The notes under the pieces are model-generated. The model was not told where the DNA came from and ran no database searches. It saw nothing but the letters and a program-made list of their open reading frames with translations. The translations under genes were made by a program, and so were the position numbers. A DNA stretch of 64,000 nt, taken from positions 64,001-128,000 of the forward strand of contig JAHBXW010000003.1 in assembly GCA_019636235.1 (NCBI GenBank), read 5' to 3'. The DNA is from Planctomyces sp. (lineage in GTDB: Bacteria > Planctomycetota > Planctomycetia > Planctomycetales > Planctomycetaceae). Shown here in pieces: positions 34,382 to 43,668 of the stretch; the stretch's first letter is position 1; every line of letters begins with the position of its first letter.

Positions 34382-35677
34382 ATGTCGTCCGGACGTCGAT
34401 CGAGCCTTTCCGCGACCCTCGTGGCCGCTCTGTTCTGCACCGCGACGCTGTCCGTGATCGCCGCGGACTGGCCGCAATGGCGGGGGCTGGAACGGGACGG
34501 CCGATCCACCGAAGCGATCCGCCGGGACTGGGACGCGAATCCGCCGGCGCACCTCTGGACGGTCGAGGGCATGGGCCGGGGATACGCGTCCGTGGCCGTC
34601 GTCGACGGGCGGCTGTACACCGTCGGCAATCGCGACAACGCCCAGTGCATCATCTGCGTGGACGCGGAGTCCGGCCGGCCGATCTGGTCGTCGAAGATCA
34701 CCGATTCCGTCCCGCGGCACGATTACGAAGGCTCGCGCAGCACGCCGACGGTCGACGGCGACAAGATCTACGCCGTGTCGTCCGATGGAGGCATCGCCTG
34801 CCTGAACCTCGCCGATGGCAGTCCCGTCTGGCGGCGGAGCTTTCGAGATTTTGGCGGCCAACTGATGTCCGGCTGGGGCTTCAGCGAGGGTCCGCTGGTC
34901 GACGGCGACAACGTGATCTGCACGCCGGGGGGGCCGAACGCGGTGATGGTCGCCCTGAACAAGGCGACGGGGAAAGACGTGTGGCGGTGCGCGATGCCGC
35001 GGGCCGAGGCACGGGGAAGGGACGGCGCGGGTTACTCGTCGATCGTCGTGTCCAACGCCGGGGGCGTGAAACAGTATGTGCAGACAGTCGGCCACGGGGT
35101 CATCGGCGTGCGGGCCAGGGACGGCAAGTTTCTATGGGGCTACGACAAAGTCGCCAATGACGTCGCCAACATTCCGACGCCGCTGGTGAGCGGAGACCAC
35201 GTGTTCGCCTCGACCGGCTATGGGGCCGGGGCCGCCCTGCTGAAATTGAACAAGGCCGGCGACGGCATCCGCCCCGAGGAGGTGTACTTCCTGCAGGCGA
35301 ACGTGTTCCAGAACCATCACGGGGGCATGGTCCTCGACGGCGACGTCGTGTATGCCGGCCACGGCCACGGCCAGGGCTTCCCGACCTGCCTCAACTGGCG
35401 GACGGGCAAGGTCGTCTGGGGGGGCAGCCGGCAGCGCGGCCCTGGCGAGGGATCGGCGGCCTTGACGCAGGTCGGCGACGGGTTGCTGTTCCGATATCAG
35501 AACGGCGTGTTGGCGCTGATCGACGCCAGTCCGCAGGGCTACAAGCTGCTGGGGACGCTGACGCCCGACTATCAGGAAGGGGACAGCTGGTCGCACCCGG
35601 TGGTGGTGAATGGCAAAATGTACCTTCGCGAGCAGGACCGGCTGATGTGCTACGACGTCTCCGCGAGCGGGAACTGA
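34382..35677 (+). CDS. Exported PQQ-type beta-propeller protein
   Basis: A 431-residue protein with an N-terminal signal peptide (about residues 1-27) followed by an eight-bladed PQQ-like propeller. The mature start DWPQWRGLERDGRS is characteristic of the planctomycete outer-membrane-assembly-like PQQ repeat proteins. Blades repeat patterns such as YASVAVVDGRLYTVG, STPTVDGDKIYAVSSDGGIACLNLADGSPVW and GGMVLDGDVVYAGHGHGQGFPTCLNWRTGKVVW. There is no dehydrogenase-specific Cys-Cys or calcium site that I can see, so it is probably a BamB-like scaffold or binding protein rather than a quinoprotein enzyme. AGGAAT precedes ATG 34382. Confidence 0.85.
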   Translation: MSSGRRSSLSATLVAALFCTATLSVIAADWPQWRGLERDGRSTEAIRRDWDANPPAHLWTVEGMGRGYASVAVVDGRLYTVGNRDNAQCIICVDAESGRPIWSSKITDSVPRHDYEGSRSTPTVDGDKIYAVSSDGGIACLNLADGSPVWRRSFRDFGGQLMSGWGFSEGPLVDGDNVICTPGGPNAVMVALNKATGKDVWRCAMPRAEARGRDGAGYSSIVVSNAGGVKQYVQTVGHGVIGVRARDGKFLWGYDKVANDVANIPTPLVSGDHVFASTGYGAGAALLKLNKAGDGIRPEEVYFLQANVFQNHHGGMVLDGDVVYAGHGHGQGFPTCLNWRTGKVVWGGSRQRGPGEGSAALTQVGDGLLFRYQNGVLALIDASPQGYKLLGTLTPDYQEGDSWSHPVVVNGKMYLREQDRLMCYDVSASGN

Positions 35678-35858
35678 GGTTGCCCGCCTTGCGTCGCGAA
35701 TGCCGTCGCGGCCAGAGCCTGCGTGTTCGCGGGAGGCGCGGACCGATGTGAATTCGCCCGCGGGCCCCGGACTCGAAGTGGCTTCCGGCACGCCGTCTGC
35801 ACCGTGAACTCGCGTTGGCAGTTTCCCGGCTTACGACATTTTCTGAAGGACAGCACTG

Positions 35859-36539
35859 ATGAACCTCCTCCGCACGCTGGTCTTGTCCGCCGTCGGCCTG
35901 GCGAGCGCCGCTTCGATTCCTCCCGCCGCGGAGGACGCGTCCGTCGAAGTCGTTTCCGAAGCCGCGCAGGGCGTCAGCCCGGAAATCGCTGCGCTGCTGG
36001 CGGACAAAGCCGTGCGGGTGTCCGAGGGGGGGACGCCGGTCTGCGATCTCTGGCTGGTCAAGTCCGCAACGGCGGCTGCGGATTTCAAGCCGACGCTGGC
36101 GGTGAAGTACCCGTTCAAGTCAGGGCAATTGCTGGGGGCGCTGACCGTCCCCAGCGGGGCGCGCTTCACCGATTTCCGCGGCCAGGAACTGGCGCCGGGA
36201 ACGTACACGCTGCGATACGGCCGCCAGCCGCAGGACGGCAATCATCTGGGGACGAGCGACGTCGAGGATTTCCTGGTGGCCCTGCCGGCGAAGGACGACA
36301 AGACCGCCGCGACGATTTCCGACGTCAAGGTGCTGTTCCGCAAAAGCGGCGAGGCGGCGGGGTCGAACCATCCCGCGATCTTCTCGCTGCTGCCGGCTGA
36401 CGAGTCGCCGGAGTCGCCGAAGCTGACGCACGAAGAGCAGCGTCACCTGTGGGTGCTGGAGACCGGCCTGCCGACGGGGGCTGAAGGGACGGCGGCGCTG
36501 CCGATGCGGCTGGTGGTGATTGGCAAGGCGGAGGCCTGA
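35859..36539 (+). CDS. Conserved hypothetical exported protein
   Basis: A 226-residue protein with a plausible signal peptide (MNLLRTLVLSAVGLASAASIPPA). The body is beta-rich: VCDLWLVKSATAAADFKPTL, YPFKSGQLLGALTV and LAPGTYTLRYGRQPQDGN, then a loop region DESPESPKLTHEEQRHLWVLETGLP and a final strand AALPMRLVVIGKAEA. I cannot assign a family with confidence. GAAGGA lies about ten bases upstream of ATG 35859. It may be co-transcribed with the propeller gene (181-base gap). Confidence 0.65.
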   Translation: MNLLRTLVLSAVGLASAASIPPAAEDASVEVVSEAAQGVSPEIAALLADKAVRVSEGGTPVCDLWLVKSATAAADFKPTLAVKYPFKSGQLLGALTVPSGARFTDFRGQELAPGTYTLRYGRQPQDGNHLGTSDVEDFLVALPAKDDKTAATISDVKVLFRKSGEAAGSNHPAIFSLLPADESPESPKLTHEEQRHLWVLETGLPTGAEGTAALPMRLVVIGKAEA

Positions 36540-36842
36540 GGCGGCCGTGTGAAGCGGGCTTCAGGATCGCGTCTGAACATCGCGCAGATTCTGCGCCGCA
36601 GGGCCGCCGACCGGCGTCTTCGAGCCATTCGGGTTGACTCCGGAATGCGCCGCATTTTACGACGGACCGCCACGGATTGCGCGGCGCATTCGGCACGACC
36701 GGCCCCGCGAAAGTCCTGCAGCGGCAGATTCTGCGGAACCCGCTGTCGTGCGGGCCGACGCGAAAGGACGACTCGACTTTCGTGCGGTCTGCTCGTTCAG
36801 CGATGGCCGTTCCGCCTGGTATCAGTTTCCGGGAGCCCCGCC
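36540..36842. other. Gap before the zinc-ribbon gene
   Basis: No gene recognised. TTGACT (36634-36639) with TTTTAC (36655-36660) 15 bases later is a weak promoter candidate for the zinc-ribbon gene. Confidence 0.35.
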
Positions 36843-37055
36843 ATGCACTGCCCTCGTTGCCAGTCGCGGCACGTCCGCCGCAGCAAGTCCCTCGATTCCG
36901 CCTGGCGCCGAATCCTGCTGCAGCAGCAGGTCCGCTGCCACCGGTGCTCGCACGTGTTCGCCGCGCCGATCTGGGCGACGCCCGAAGAAGCGCCGCCCGA
37001 GCGAGGCCGCGCCGGCGCTCGTTCCGCGATGCTCCTGCAGGAAGTCGCGGACTGA
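36843..37055 (+). CDS. Small zinc-ribbon protein
   Basis: A 70-residue protein with two CxxC knuckles, MHCPRCQSRHVRRSK and VRCHRCSHVF, about 27 residues apart, suggesting one zinc site. A Pro/Glu/Arg-rich tail follows. GGGAG lies seven bases before ATG 36843, which decides the start within a longer frame. Similar short zinc-ribbon proteins of unknown role are common in planctomycetes; binding to nucleic acid or protein is a guess. Confidence 0.65.
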   Translation: MHCPRCQSRHVRRSKSLDSAWRRILLQQQVRCHRCSHVFAAPIWATPEEAPPERGRAGARSAMLLQEVAD

Positions 37056-37101
37056 GACGATTCGCCGACGCGCGAACCCGACCGACGATCGGCGGTCCCG
37101 A

Positions 37102-38082
37102 TCAGACGATCGGCGTCTGCAGCAGCGTCGCGCCCGCCGGATCGATCGGGCGCACCGACCAGCCGTCCGGGCTCGGCGGCAACAGGCAGGTCGCGCCGAG
37201 CGGCAGCGCGACGGCCCCCGCAGCGGACTCCACTTCCGCGGCGCCCGCCAACGTCATCAGGATCGACACGCCCTCGCCCGAGAGCCGCTGCGCGCGGGAC
37301 CGCAACCGCACGGCCCGGAACGCGAAGTACGGGCACTCAAGCAGCGTTTGAGGTTCGGCGTCCGCCGGGGCATCGAGGTCCAGTCTGGCGACCGGATCGA
37401 CGGGCCCCCGCGACCAGTCAATGCAGGCGAGCGCTTCGCGAAGATGCAGCGGCCGCGGCTGGCCGTCCGGACCGGGGCGCTGCCAGTCATACAGGCGGAA
37501 CGTCGCATCGCTGGTCTGCTGAATTTCCGCCATCACGATGCCGCCGCCCGCGGCATGCACGGTTCCCGCGGGAATGAACACGACGTCCCCCCGCTGGGGC
37601 TGGAAGGCGTGCAGATGCCGGGCGACCGTGCCGTCGTCAATCGCCGCACAAAGCAGCGAGGCATCGACCCCCGGCTGGAGGCCCGCGTAAATCCGCGCGT
37701 CCGGCTCGGCGTGAATGACGACCCAGGCCTCGGTTTTTCCACAGCGGTCGCCCAGCAGCCGCCCGGCCGCGGCGTCGTCCGGATGCACCTGCACGGAAAG
37801 CTGATCGTGGCAGTCCAGCCATTTGACGAGCAGCGGAAAGGGCTGCCCGGAGACGGCGTCGGCGCCGCGCCATTCCGGCGCGAGGCGACTCCAGAGTTCC
37901 GCCAGCGTTTGACCAGCCAGCGGCCCGGCAGCGACGCGGCTGATGTGCAGCGGCTGGCTGCTGAGGTCCCACGCCTCGCCGAACCGGCCTTCCGGGGGCA
38001 GCGGCTTGCCGAGCACGGCCTGCAGCCGTCGGCCTCCCCAGACCTGCGGGCGGAACCAGGACGTGAACTGCAGCGGCGACAT
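37102..38082 (-). CDS. manA: Mannose-6-phosphate isomerase, class I
   Basis: Interconverts mannose 6-phosphate and fructose 6-phosphate, linking hexose metabolism with GDP-mannose synthesis. The zinc site is recognisable: QVHPDDAAA (about residue 99), GKTEAWVV (Glu, about 118) and IPAGTVHA (His, about 173). The cupin strand FRPQVWGGRRL near the N terminus is typical. The 326-residue protein is the short form found in Bacillus and planctomycetes. ATG 38082 is chosen over 38157 because the conserved MSPLQFTSWFRPQVWGG is the natural N terminus. It stands alone, convergent with the zinc-ribbon gene. Confidence 0.92.
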   Translation of the reverse strand: MSPLQFTSWFRPQVWGGRRLQAVLGKPLPPEGRFGEAWDLSSQPLHISRVAAGPLAGQTLAELWSRLAPEWRGADAVSGQPFPLLVKWLDCHDQLSVQVHPDDAAAGRLLGDRCGKTEAWVVIHAEPDARIYAGLQPGVDASLLCAAIDDGTVARHLHAFQPQRGDVVFIPAGTVHAAGGGIVMAEIQQTSDATFRLYDWQRPGPDGQPRPLHLREALACIDWSRGPVDPVARLDLDAPADAEPQTLLECPYFAFRAVRLRSRAQRLSGEGVSILMTLAGAAEVESAAGAVALPLGATCLLPPSPDGWSVRPIDPAGATLLQTPIV

Positions 38083-38278
38083 ACGGCGATCCGGAACTGA
38101 GGGGGCGGCGAACTCCGGCCCCCCAGCATCTTGAAACCGCCAGCCAAGCGACGTCAATCGCGCGTGCGCGGACCGCGGCCGGGCGGCTGTCGCCGGAAGT
38201 CACCCGCGCGGAACAACCGGTCGCCGCGCCCCGGCCGGATCGGATCGAGGACGCCCGGGCCGGCAGGCCGCGTCGCGG

Positions 38279-41200
38279 TCAGTCCCCCGTTGCGACCGGT
38301 TCCGCCTCCCGCAGCGACGCCATGTACTCCACGATGTCGACCAGTTCCTGTTCCGTCAGCACCTTCTGCAGATCGGACGGCATCAGCGACGTGTCGGACT
38401 TCTTCCGTTCCTCAATGTCCGATTTGCGGACCGTGCGGACGATCGCCTTGGCGTCCTTGAGCGTCAGCTCATCGGGCGTTTCCGACGTGATCAGCCCGAC
38501 GAGGACTTCGCCATCGGTCGTGGCCACGATCCACGATTCGTAGCTGTGGCTGATGCCGGCCGAGGGATACAGCACCGATTCATACAGCGCCTGGCGGGTC
38601 AGCTTCTTGCCGATCTCGGACAGGTTCGGACCGACTTCGCGCCCCAGCCCGTTGACGACGTGGCACGTCGCGCACGTCCCGGTGGTGTGGAACACGACCC
38701 GCCCGTTGGCCAGCGATCCCTCGCGCGTGGCGAGTTCCGACAGCGTCGGCAGCGGGCGGTTGTCCTTCGATTCGGACGACGGGAACAAACGGCTGGCCGT
38801 TTCCCGGACATCGGGCCACTGCGCGCCATGCAAAGCCGCGGCGATGGCTTCCTTCAGCAACGGATCGTACTCCCCGGACGATGACAGCTCCTCGAGCCGC
38901 CGCGCGCCGCGGCGCGTCGCGCTCAGCGCCCGGGCCGCCTCGCGCCGCGCGTCGAGCGGCATCTCGCGATCCGCCATGACGTCCGTGAGCAGCGGCAGCG
39001 AACGGTTGTCGCCCGCGATGCCCAGCGCCTTCACAGCGGCGGCGGACACCGCCGGGTCGTCCCCCTGAATGGCTTCCCGCAGCAACGGGCGCTGATCGCG
39101 CTCGAGCAGGATCCGCACCGATTCCGCGGCCAGTTGCGATTCGGGCTCGGCGAGCGCCTGCCGCAACAGATCGGGATAACGATCCTCCAGACCGAACCGG
39201 CCCACCAGCTTCACGTAGTCGGGCGTACCCTGGACAGCGTTCAGCACGCGTTCCAGCGCCTGCGCATACTCGGGTCGGTCGGCGACGCTGAAGTTCTCCA
39301 GACGGTTGATTGCCTCCTGGGTGATCAGCGTCTTGCGGGCCGCATCGCCGCGGGGCTCCTTGAGGACCAGCGCGGCCAGCACTTCCTGCTTGTTCTGCTG
39401 CGGCTGGAAATCGAAGGCCCGGAAGTAGCGCGGCAGCTCGCTGGCCGACCGCTGTTCGCTGGAGATGATGTCCGCCAGCAACTGGGGGGTGCGCGCGGCG
39501 CGCGACCGCCAGATGATGTCCCGCCCTTCGGGCGTGTCCCAGCGGCCGCCAACGCGCTCCAGCCACGCCGACAGGCATGCCTCCCAACGGCCATGCGCGC
39601 CGATGCCCAGGGCTTCGAGATACCAGCGATCCTGGCCGTCATACTGAGCCGCCAGTTGCGCCCAGCCTTCGTGGGCATCAGGCAGCTTGACCTCCCGGAG
39701 CCCGATCAACAGCTCGCGGCGGACTTCCGGCGCGGGATCGTCGAGGCGAATCGCATCGGTCAGGTCGCTGACGTTGATCTGGTTCAACAGTTGGCGAGTC
39801 AGCCGGATCGCGGTGCAGCGGATGTCCGAATTGGCATCCTCCAGCCCCTGCCGGATGTATTCGATCTTCCTGGCGGCCGGGAGATCGAGCTTGCCCAGCA
39901 GCCACAGCGCGCGGGCGCGGTGCGGCGGCAGGCCCGAGCGGAGCATATTGGCAAGCGCGGGTTCTGCGCCGGCGCCCATGCCGGCCAGCGCCGTCCAGCC
40001 GAGATACCGCCAGGCGGCATTGCCGCTCTGCAGCGCCGCCGCGGCGCCGTTGGGGTTCCCCAGGTCATAGCTGGGGACCGAGTACGGCGTGCCAGGAGGG
40101 GCGACGCGGAACAGGCGCCCGTGTTCGACATCCTGCATGCGGTGGCCGCCGACCCCGGGGTCGTACCAGTCGGACACGATCAACGAGCCATCCGGCGCCA
40201 CGCAGACGTCGGTCGGCCGGAACCATTGATTCCTCGCCCCGTCCAGGATGGGGACGATCTCCGCCGTGTAGCCCGCGCCGGACTTCTTCACGGGATAGGC
40301 CCGGACGATGTTCGGCCCGGCATCGCAGTGGATCGGCGCGCCGCGGAACACCGCCGGCAGCAGCGTCCCCTCGTACACGCAGATGCCCGTCGGCGAACCC
40401 GCGCCGGTGTGCAGCAGGTTCGGGACGACGCCCGGATCGTTGAGATGCCAGTGACGGTTGGGAATCTCTTCTTCCCAGCCCGTCCGGGGCGTGCCCCAGC
40501 CCGCGCCCGTCATCTCGTCCTGGTAGCCGTAGTTCCCGTACTCCATGACGTAGTTGATCCGGACCCCGCGGTTGCCGTCATCGTCGTTGTCCGACTGCCA
40601 CATCGTCCCGAACGAGTCGACGGCCACCTCCCAGTTGTTGCGGAAGTTCCAGCCCAGGGTTTCGAACTCCGAGCCGTCGAGGTTGCAGCGGAACACCATG
40701 CCCTGGCGGTAGGGCCGGCCATGGTCGCGAACCTCGTTGCCGGCCTTGTCGATGATCGGCTCGCCGTTGCGGTCGCGGATCTGATGCCCTTCGTTGCCGA
40801 AGTTGAAATACAGCTTGCCGTCGGGGCCGAACACCGCGGCATGGATGCCGTGGTCGTGATCGACGCCGCCGATCCCGGTGAACAGGACTTCCTTGCGATC
40901 GGCCTTCAGATCGCCGTCGTCGTCGATCAGCCAGAACACGCTGTCACGCGCGGAAATCAGCGCCTTCGTGCCCGGCCCGGCCAGCGTCGGGAACAGCAGG
41001 ATGCCGTGCGCGGAGTCGACATCCCGCCCCTGGTAGAACGTGAACGTCTGGTCCGCGCGGCCGTCGCCGTCGGTGTCCTGCAGGACCAGAATGCGATCCC
41101 CTTCAGGGCGATCGGCTTTGTCGCCGTTGGCGAACCGCCGGTAATTGATGACTTCGCAGATCCAGACGCGCCCCAGGTGGTCGATTTCGATGTTCGTCGG

Positions 41201-43420
41201 GTTGAACAGCATCGGCTCGGCGGCGAACAGCGTGCATTCCAGCTCGGGATGCACCGTCAGTTGCGCGACGGCGTCGGCCGCATCGTGACTGTCGCCCCCC
41301 GGGCCGGAGTTGAACAGGCTGGCGGGCGGCCGCTGGGTGAAGACATGAAACTGGACGCTGGCGCCTCCTCCGCCGGCCTGATCGGCGCCGCCGTTGTCGA
41401 GACCGCCGCGGGCGAGAAACCGCGTGGCGCCCTCGGGCAAATCGAACTCGATGACGCTGTTGGCGTGCGTGCCGATCCCATTTTCCATGGCCTGCCCGTT
41501 CACGCGCAGCGGCCCGCCTTCGGCGTTCCGGTTCTTGCGGACCTCGCCCCAGTCTGTCCGCGCGGCCTTCCATTCCAGCGACGTCAGCAGAATTTCCCCG
41601 TTCGGAGCGACGATGCGCGGATTGATCCAGTCCGCCCAGTCGCAGGAGAAGCCATTGCCGCCGTCCGTCACGACCAGAAACAGCGAGGAAGATCCGGCGA
41701 TGTCGGCGTCGATGTCGACAGCGTGGCCGGGGGTCTGCGTCGTGACGACGGGGGAGCTGAACCTGGGACGCGCGGGGGGGCCGGCGGCCGGTCGGTTCTG
41801 GGCGACGGCGCGCGTCTCGGCCCCGGGACCGCCGCGCCCGCGGCGCCGCGGCTGCCGCTCACGATCGCGGGCCTGCCCCTTGGGGTCGAGGTTCTCCAGC
41901 ATCTCTTCATCGGTCGGCGCGGTCGTCTCGATGCCCGACTCGGGGACGTCGAGGCCCGCCGTCCACACGATCGCGTTCAGAATCACCTTGCGGCAGCCGT
42001 CGTTCTGCCAGTTCCGATGAAAGTGGCCGCCGGTGTAGCCAAAGCCGCGGCCCTTGCCGTCGGGGCGCTCGAACGCCCAGGCGACGTGCTGCGGCTCCTG
42101 CCGTTCGATGACGGCGGCGCGGACGGCGGGATTGCCGCTGTGTGGTCCGTCCTCGCGGGTGGTGAGCGTTTCACGCGGCGGGAGGTCGCTGAGGATGGGC
42201 GTGACGTGCTCCATCCCATCGCGGAAACGCATGTGGTAGTACCACTCGTCGTTCACCTCGAACGGCTCGACGCCCCGCGCGACGGGGTGATCGGGCAGCG
42301 ACTGGAAGTTCGCCGTCCAGTGCGGATTCACGGACCAGTGCGTCTCGAAGTAGCCGCCGATCCAGTCGAGGAACCGGTCGCCGCTGGGGCCCTGCGGGAC
42401 CTCGACCGCATAGTGGATGCAGACGAGCCCCACGCCGCGGCCAGCGAGCCGCTCGAACTCTTCGAGCCGGTTGTTGACGAAATGACCGCCCCCACCGTCG
42501 CAGTAGAAGACGACCGTGTCGGCGTTGTCGAGCGCGGTCGGATCCTGCGGCCAGCCGCTGCGGTACACGGTCGTCAGCACGGGCAGACCGCGGGCAGCGG
42601 CCTCGTCCAGCTTCGAGGCCAGCAACAGGCAGCCGGCGTTGTGTTCGTGCTCGCGCGGCCCGTGGCTGGGTCTGCCGGCGAAGAACACGACCTTTTTGCG
42701 GCCCTCGTCGAGCGGCAGCCGCTTGAGGCGGATGTTGCGGAACTCGATCTTCTGCGGCGGTCCGGAGTGCAGCTGCAGAGCCAACAGACCGGACAGATCG
42801 CGTTCTCCCGACTGGCGGTCGTCGACCTCGGCCGTCGTCGCGCCGTTGATCTTCAGCGTGATCCGCGAGCCCTGCGCGGAGATCTCGTATTCGTTCCAGT
42901 CGTCCGGCTTGAAAGCCTGCAGCAGCGCCGCGGGATCGCCGATGGACGTCGTCTCGCGCCGACCGCCTTCGTTGATCGCCGTCTTCTGGCCGCGCGTCGC
43001 CAGCATGCCGCGTCCCAGCTCATCGTACAGGGCGCCGATCCAGTTGCCGGCGAGGTCGATGTCGGCCTGGTAGCCGAACACGTGCCCGTCCTCGCGGACG
43101 TCGCTGCGGAACTGGATGCCGCTGTTGGCCGCTTCGCGGTTGTCGCTCGTCAGTTTGAATTGCAGGCGGAGCGTGAAGTCGTCGAGTTCGCCCTGGTCCC
43201 AGATCAGAAACGTGTTGTGATTCAGCGGTCGCTCGGCTGTTGATTCGCCGACGATCGACTCCTGTTCGACGCGCCAGAATTGTTCGTCCCCTTTCCAGCC
43301 GGACAGCGACTGTCCGTCGAAAATCGGCCGGAATCCCGCGTCGTCCGCGCCGACCGCGACCGCGCGAATCGACAGGCACCAGAGGGGGACGATCGCCAGC
43401 AGGCACATCCGGAAGCGCAT
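38279..43420 (-). CDS. Giant PVC-type heme protein: DUF1080, ThuA, NPCBM-like, propeller, HEAT and cytochrome c
   Basis: A 1713-residue exported protein with a signal peptide (1-24). In order: a DUF1080/3-keto-glycoside-hydrolase-like jelly roll (about 28-235; FRPIFDGQSLSGWKG, NSGIQFRSDV); a ThuA-like domain (about 240-500; VVFFAGRPSHGPREHEH, GVGLVCIHYAVEVPQG, FGYTGGHFHRNW); an Arg/Pro linker; an NPCBM-like carbohydrate-binding module (about 575-715; WKAARTDWGEVRKN, NGIGTHANSVIEFDLP); a PVC-type membrane-bound-dehydrogenase propeller (about 725-1130); HEAT repeats (about 1140-1560); and a Pirellula/Verrucomicrobium-type cytochrome c with CATCH at 1583-1587. It probably binds and oxidises or hydrolyses polysaccharide-derived sugars at the cell surface. 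The combination is inference from domains; no enzyme assay exists that I know of for this architecture. Confidence 0.85.
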   Translation of the reverse strand: MRFRMCLLAIVPLWCLSIRAVAVGADDAGFRPIFDGQSLSGWKGDEQFWRVEQESIVGESTAERPLNHNTFLIWDQGELDDFTLRLQFKLTSDNREAANSGIQFRSDVREDGHVFGYQADIDLAGNWIGALYDELGRGMLATRGQKTAINEGGRRETTSIGDPAALLQAFKPDDWNEYEISAQGSRITLKINGATTAEVDDRQSGERDLSGLLALQLHSGPPQKIEFRNIRLKRLPLDEGRKKVVFFAGRPSHGPREHEHNAGCLLLASKLDEAAARGLPVLTTVYRSGWPQDPTALDNADTVVFYCDGGGGHFVNNRLEEFERLAGRGVGLVCIHYAVEVPQGPSGDRFLDWIGGYFETHWSVNPHWTANFQSLPDHPVARGVEPFEVNDEWYYHMRFRDGMEHVTPILSDLPPRETLTTREDGPHSGNPAVRAAVIERQEPQHVAWAFERPDGKGRGFGYTGGHFHRNWQNDGCRKVILNAIVWTAGLDVPESGIETTAPTDEEMLENLDPKGQARDRERQPRRRGRGGPGAETRAVAQNRPAAGPPARPRFSSPVVTTQTPGHAVDIDADIAGSSSLFLVVTDGGNGFSCDWADWINPRIVAPNGEILLTSLEWKAARTDWGEVRKNRNAEGGPLRVNGQAMENGIGTHANSVIEFDLPEGATRFLARGGLDNGGADQAGGGGASVQFHVFTQRPPASLFNSGPGGDSHDAADAVAQLTVHPELECTLFAAEPMLFNPTNIEIDHLGRVWICEVINYRRFANGDKADRPEGDRILVLQDTDGDGRADQTFTFYQGRDVDSAHGILLFPTLAGPGTKALISARDSVFWLIDDDGDLKADRKEVLFTGIGGVDHDHGIHAAVFGPDGKLYFNFGNEGHQIRDRNGEPIIDKAGNEVRDHGRPYRQGMVFRCNLDGSEFETLGWNFRNNWEVAVDSFGTMWQSDNDDDGNRGVRINYVMEYGNYGYQDEMTGAGWGTPRTGWEEEIPNRHWHLNDPGVVPNLLHTGAGSPTGICVYEGTLLPAVFRGAPIHCDAGPNIVRAYPVKKSGAGYTAEIVPILDGARNQWFRPTDVCVAPDGSLIVSDWYDPGVGGHRMQDVEHGRLFRVAPPGTPYSVPSYDLGNPNGAAAALQSGNAAWRYLGWTALAGMGAGAEPALANMLRSGLPPHRARALWLLGKLDLPAARKIEYIRQGLEDANSDIRCTAIRLTRQLLNQINVSDLTDAIRLDDPAPEVRRELLIGLREVKLPDAHEGWAQLAAQYDGQDRWYLEALGIGAHGRWEACLSAWLERVGGRWDTPEGRDIIWRSRAARTPQLLADIISSEQRSASELPRYFRAFDFQPQQNKQEVLAALVLKEPRGDAARKTLITQEAINRLENFSVADRPEYAQALERVLNAVQGTPDYVKLVGRFGLEDRYPDLLRQALAEPESQLAAESVRILLERDQRPLLREAIQGDDPAVSAAAVKALGIAGDNRSLPLLTDVMADREMPLDARREAARALSATRRGARRLEELSSSGEYDPLLKEAIAAALHGAQWPDVRETASRLFPSSESKDNRPLPTLSELATREGSLANGRVVFHTTGTCATCHVVNGLGREVGPNLSEIGKKLTRQALYESVLYPSAGISHSYESWIVATTDGEVLVGLITSETPDELTLKDAKAIVRTVRKSDIEERKKSDTSLMPSDLQKVLTEQELVDIVEYMASLREAEPVATGD

Positions 43421-43668
43421 AATGGAAGCCTTCGATCAGACGTCGGGAGGAAGCGCGCGCGGCGCGGCACGTGTCCGACCGAACGCATCCATTGGAATTG
43501 AAACATCCCCGCGCGCGGCAAGCAACGCAGCGGCGATGATTCGCCGGTCGAAGCACGGGCGGCCGCGGACCGGCAATCGCTCCGCCGCGGAGTTTCGATC
43601 ATCCGGCGCGCGGATTAGACTGCGTCAACGGCAAAGCCACGTCCCCGAACCCGGTGCAGGTGCCAGTG

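Noticed and set aside
39134-43243. A 1369-codon open frame antisense to the giant PVC heme protein
   Set aside because: Same cause: high third-position G+C removes stops on the opposite strand. No motif, no start signal, and the sense strand has a full domain series.
38279-43420. Frameshift or fusion artefact in the 1713-residue gene
   Set aside because: Every junction is in frame, linkers are typical of planctomycete multidomain proteins, and no internal ribosome site with a new start is visible.
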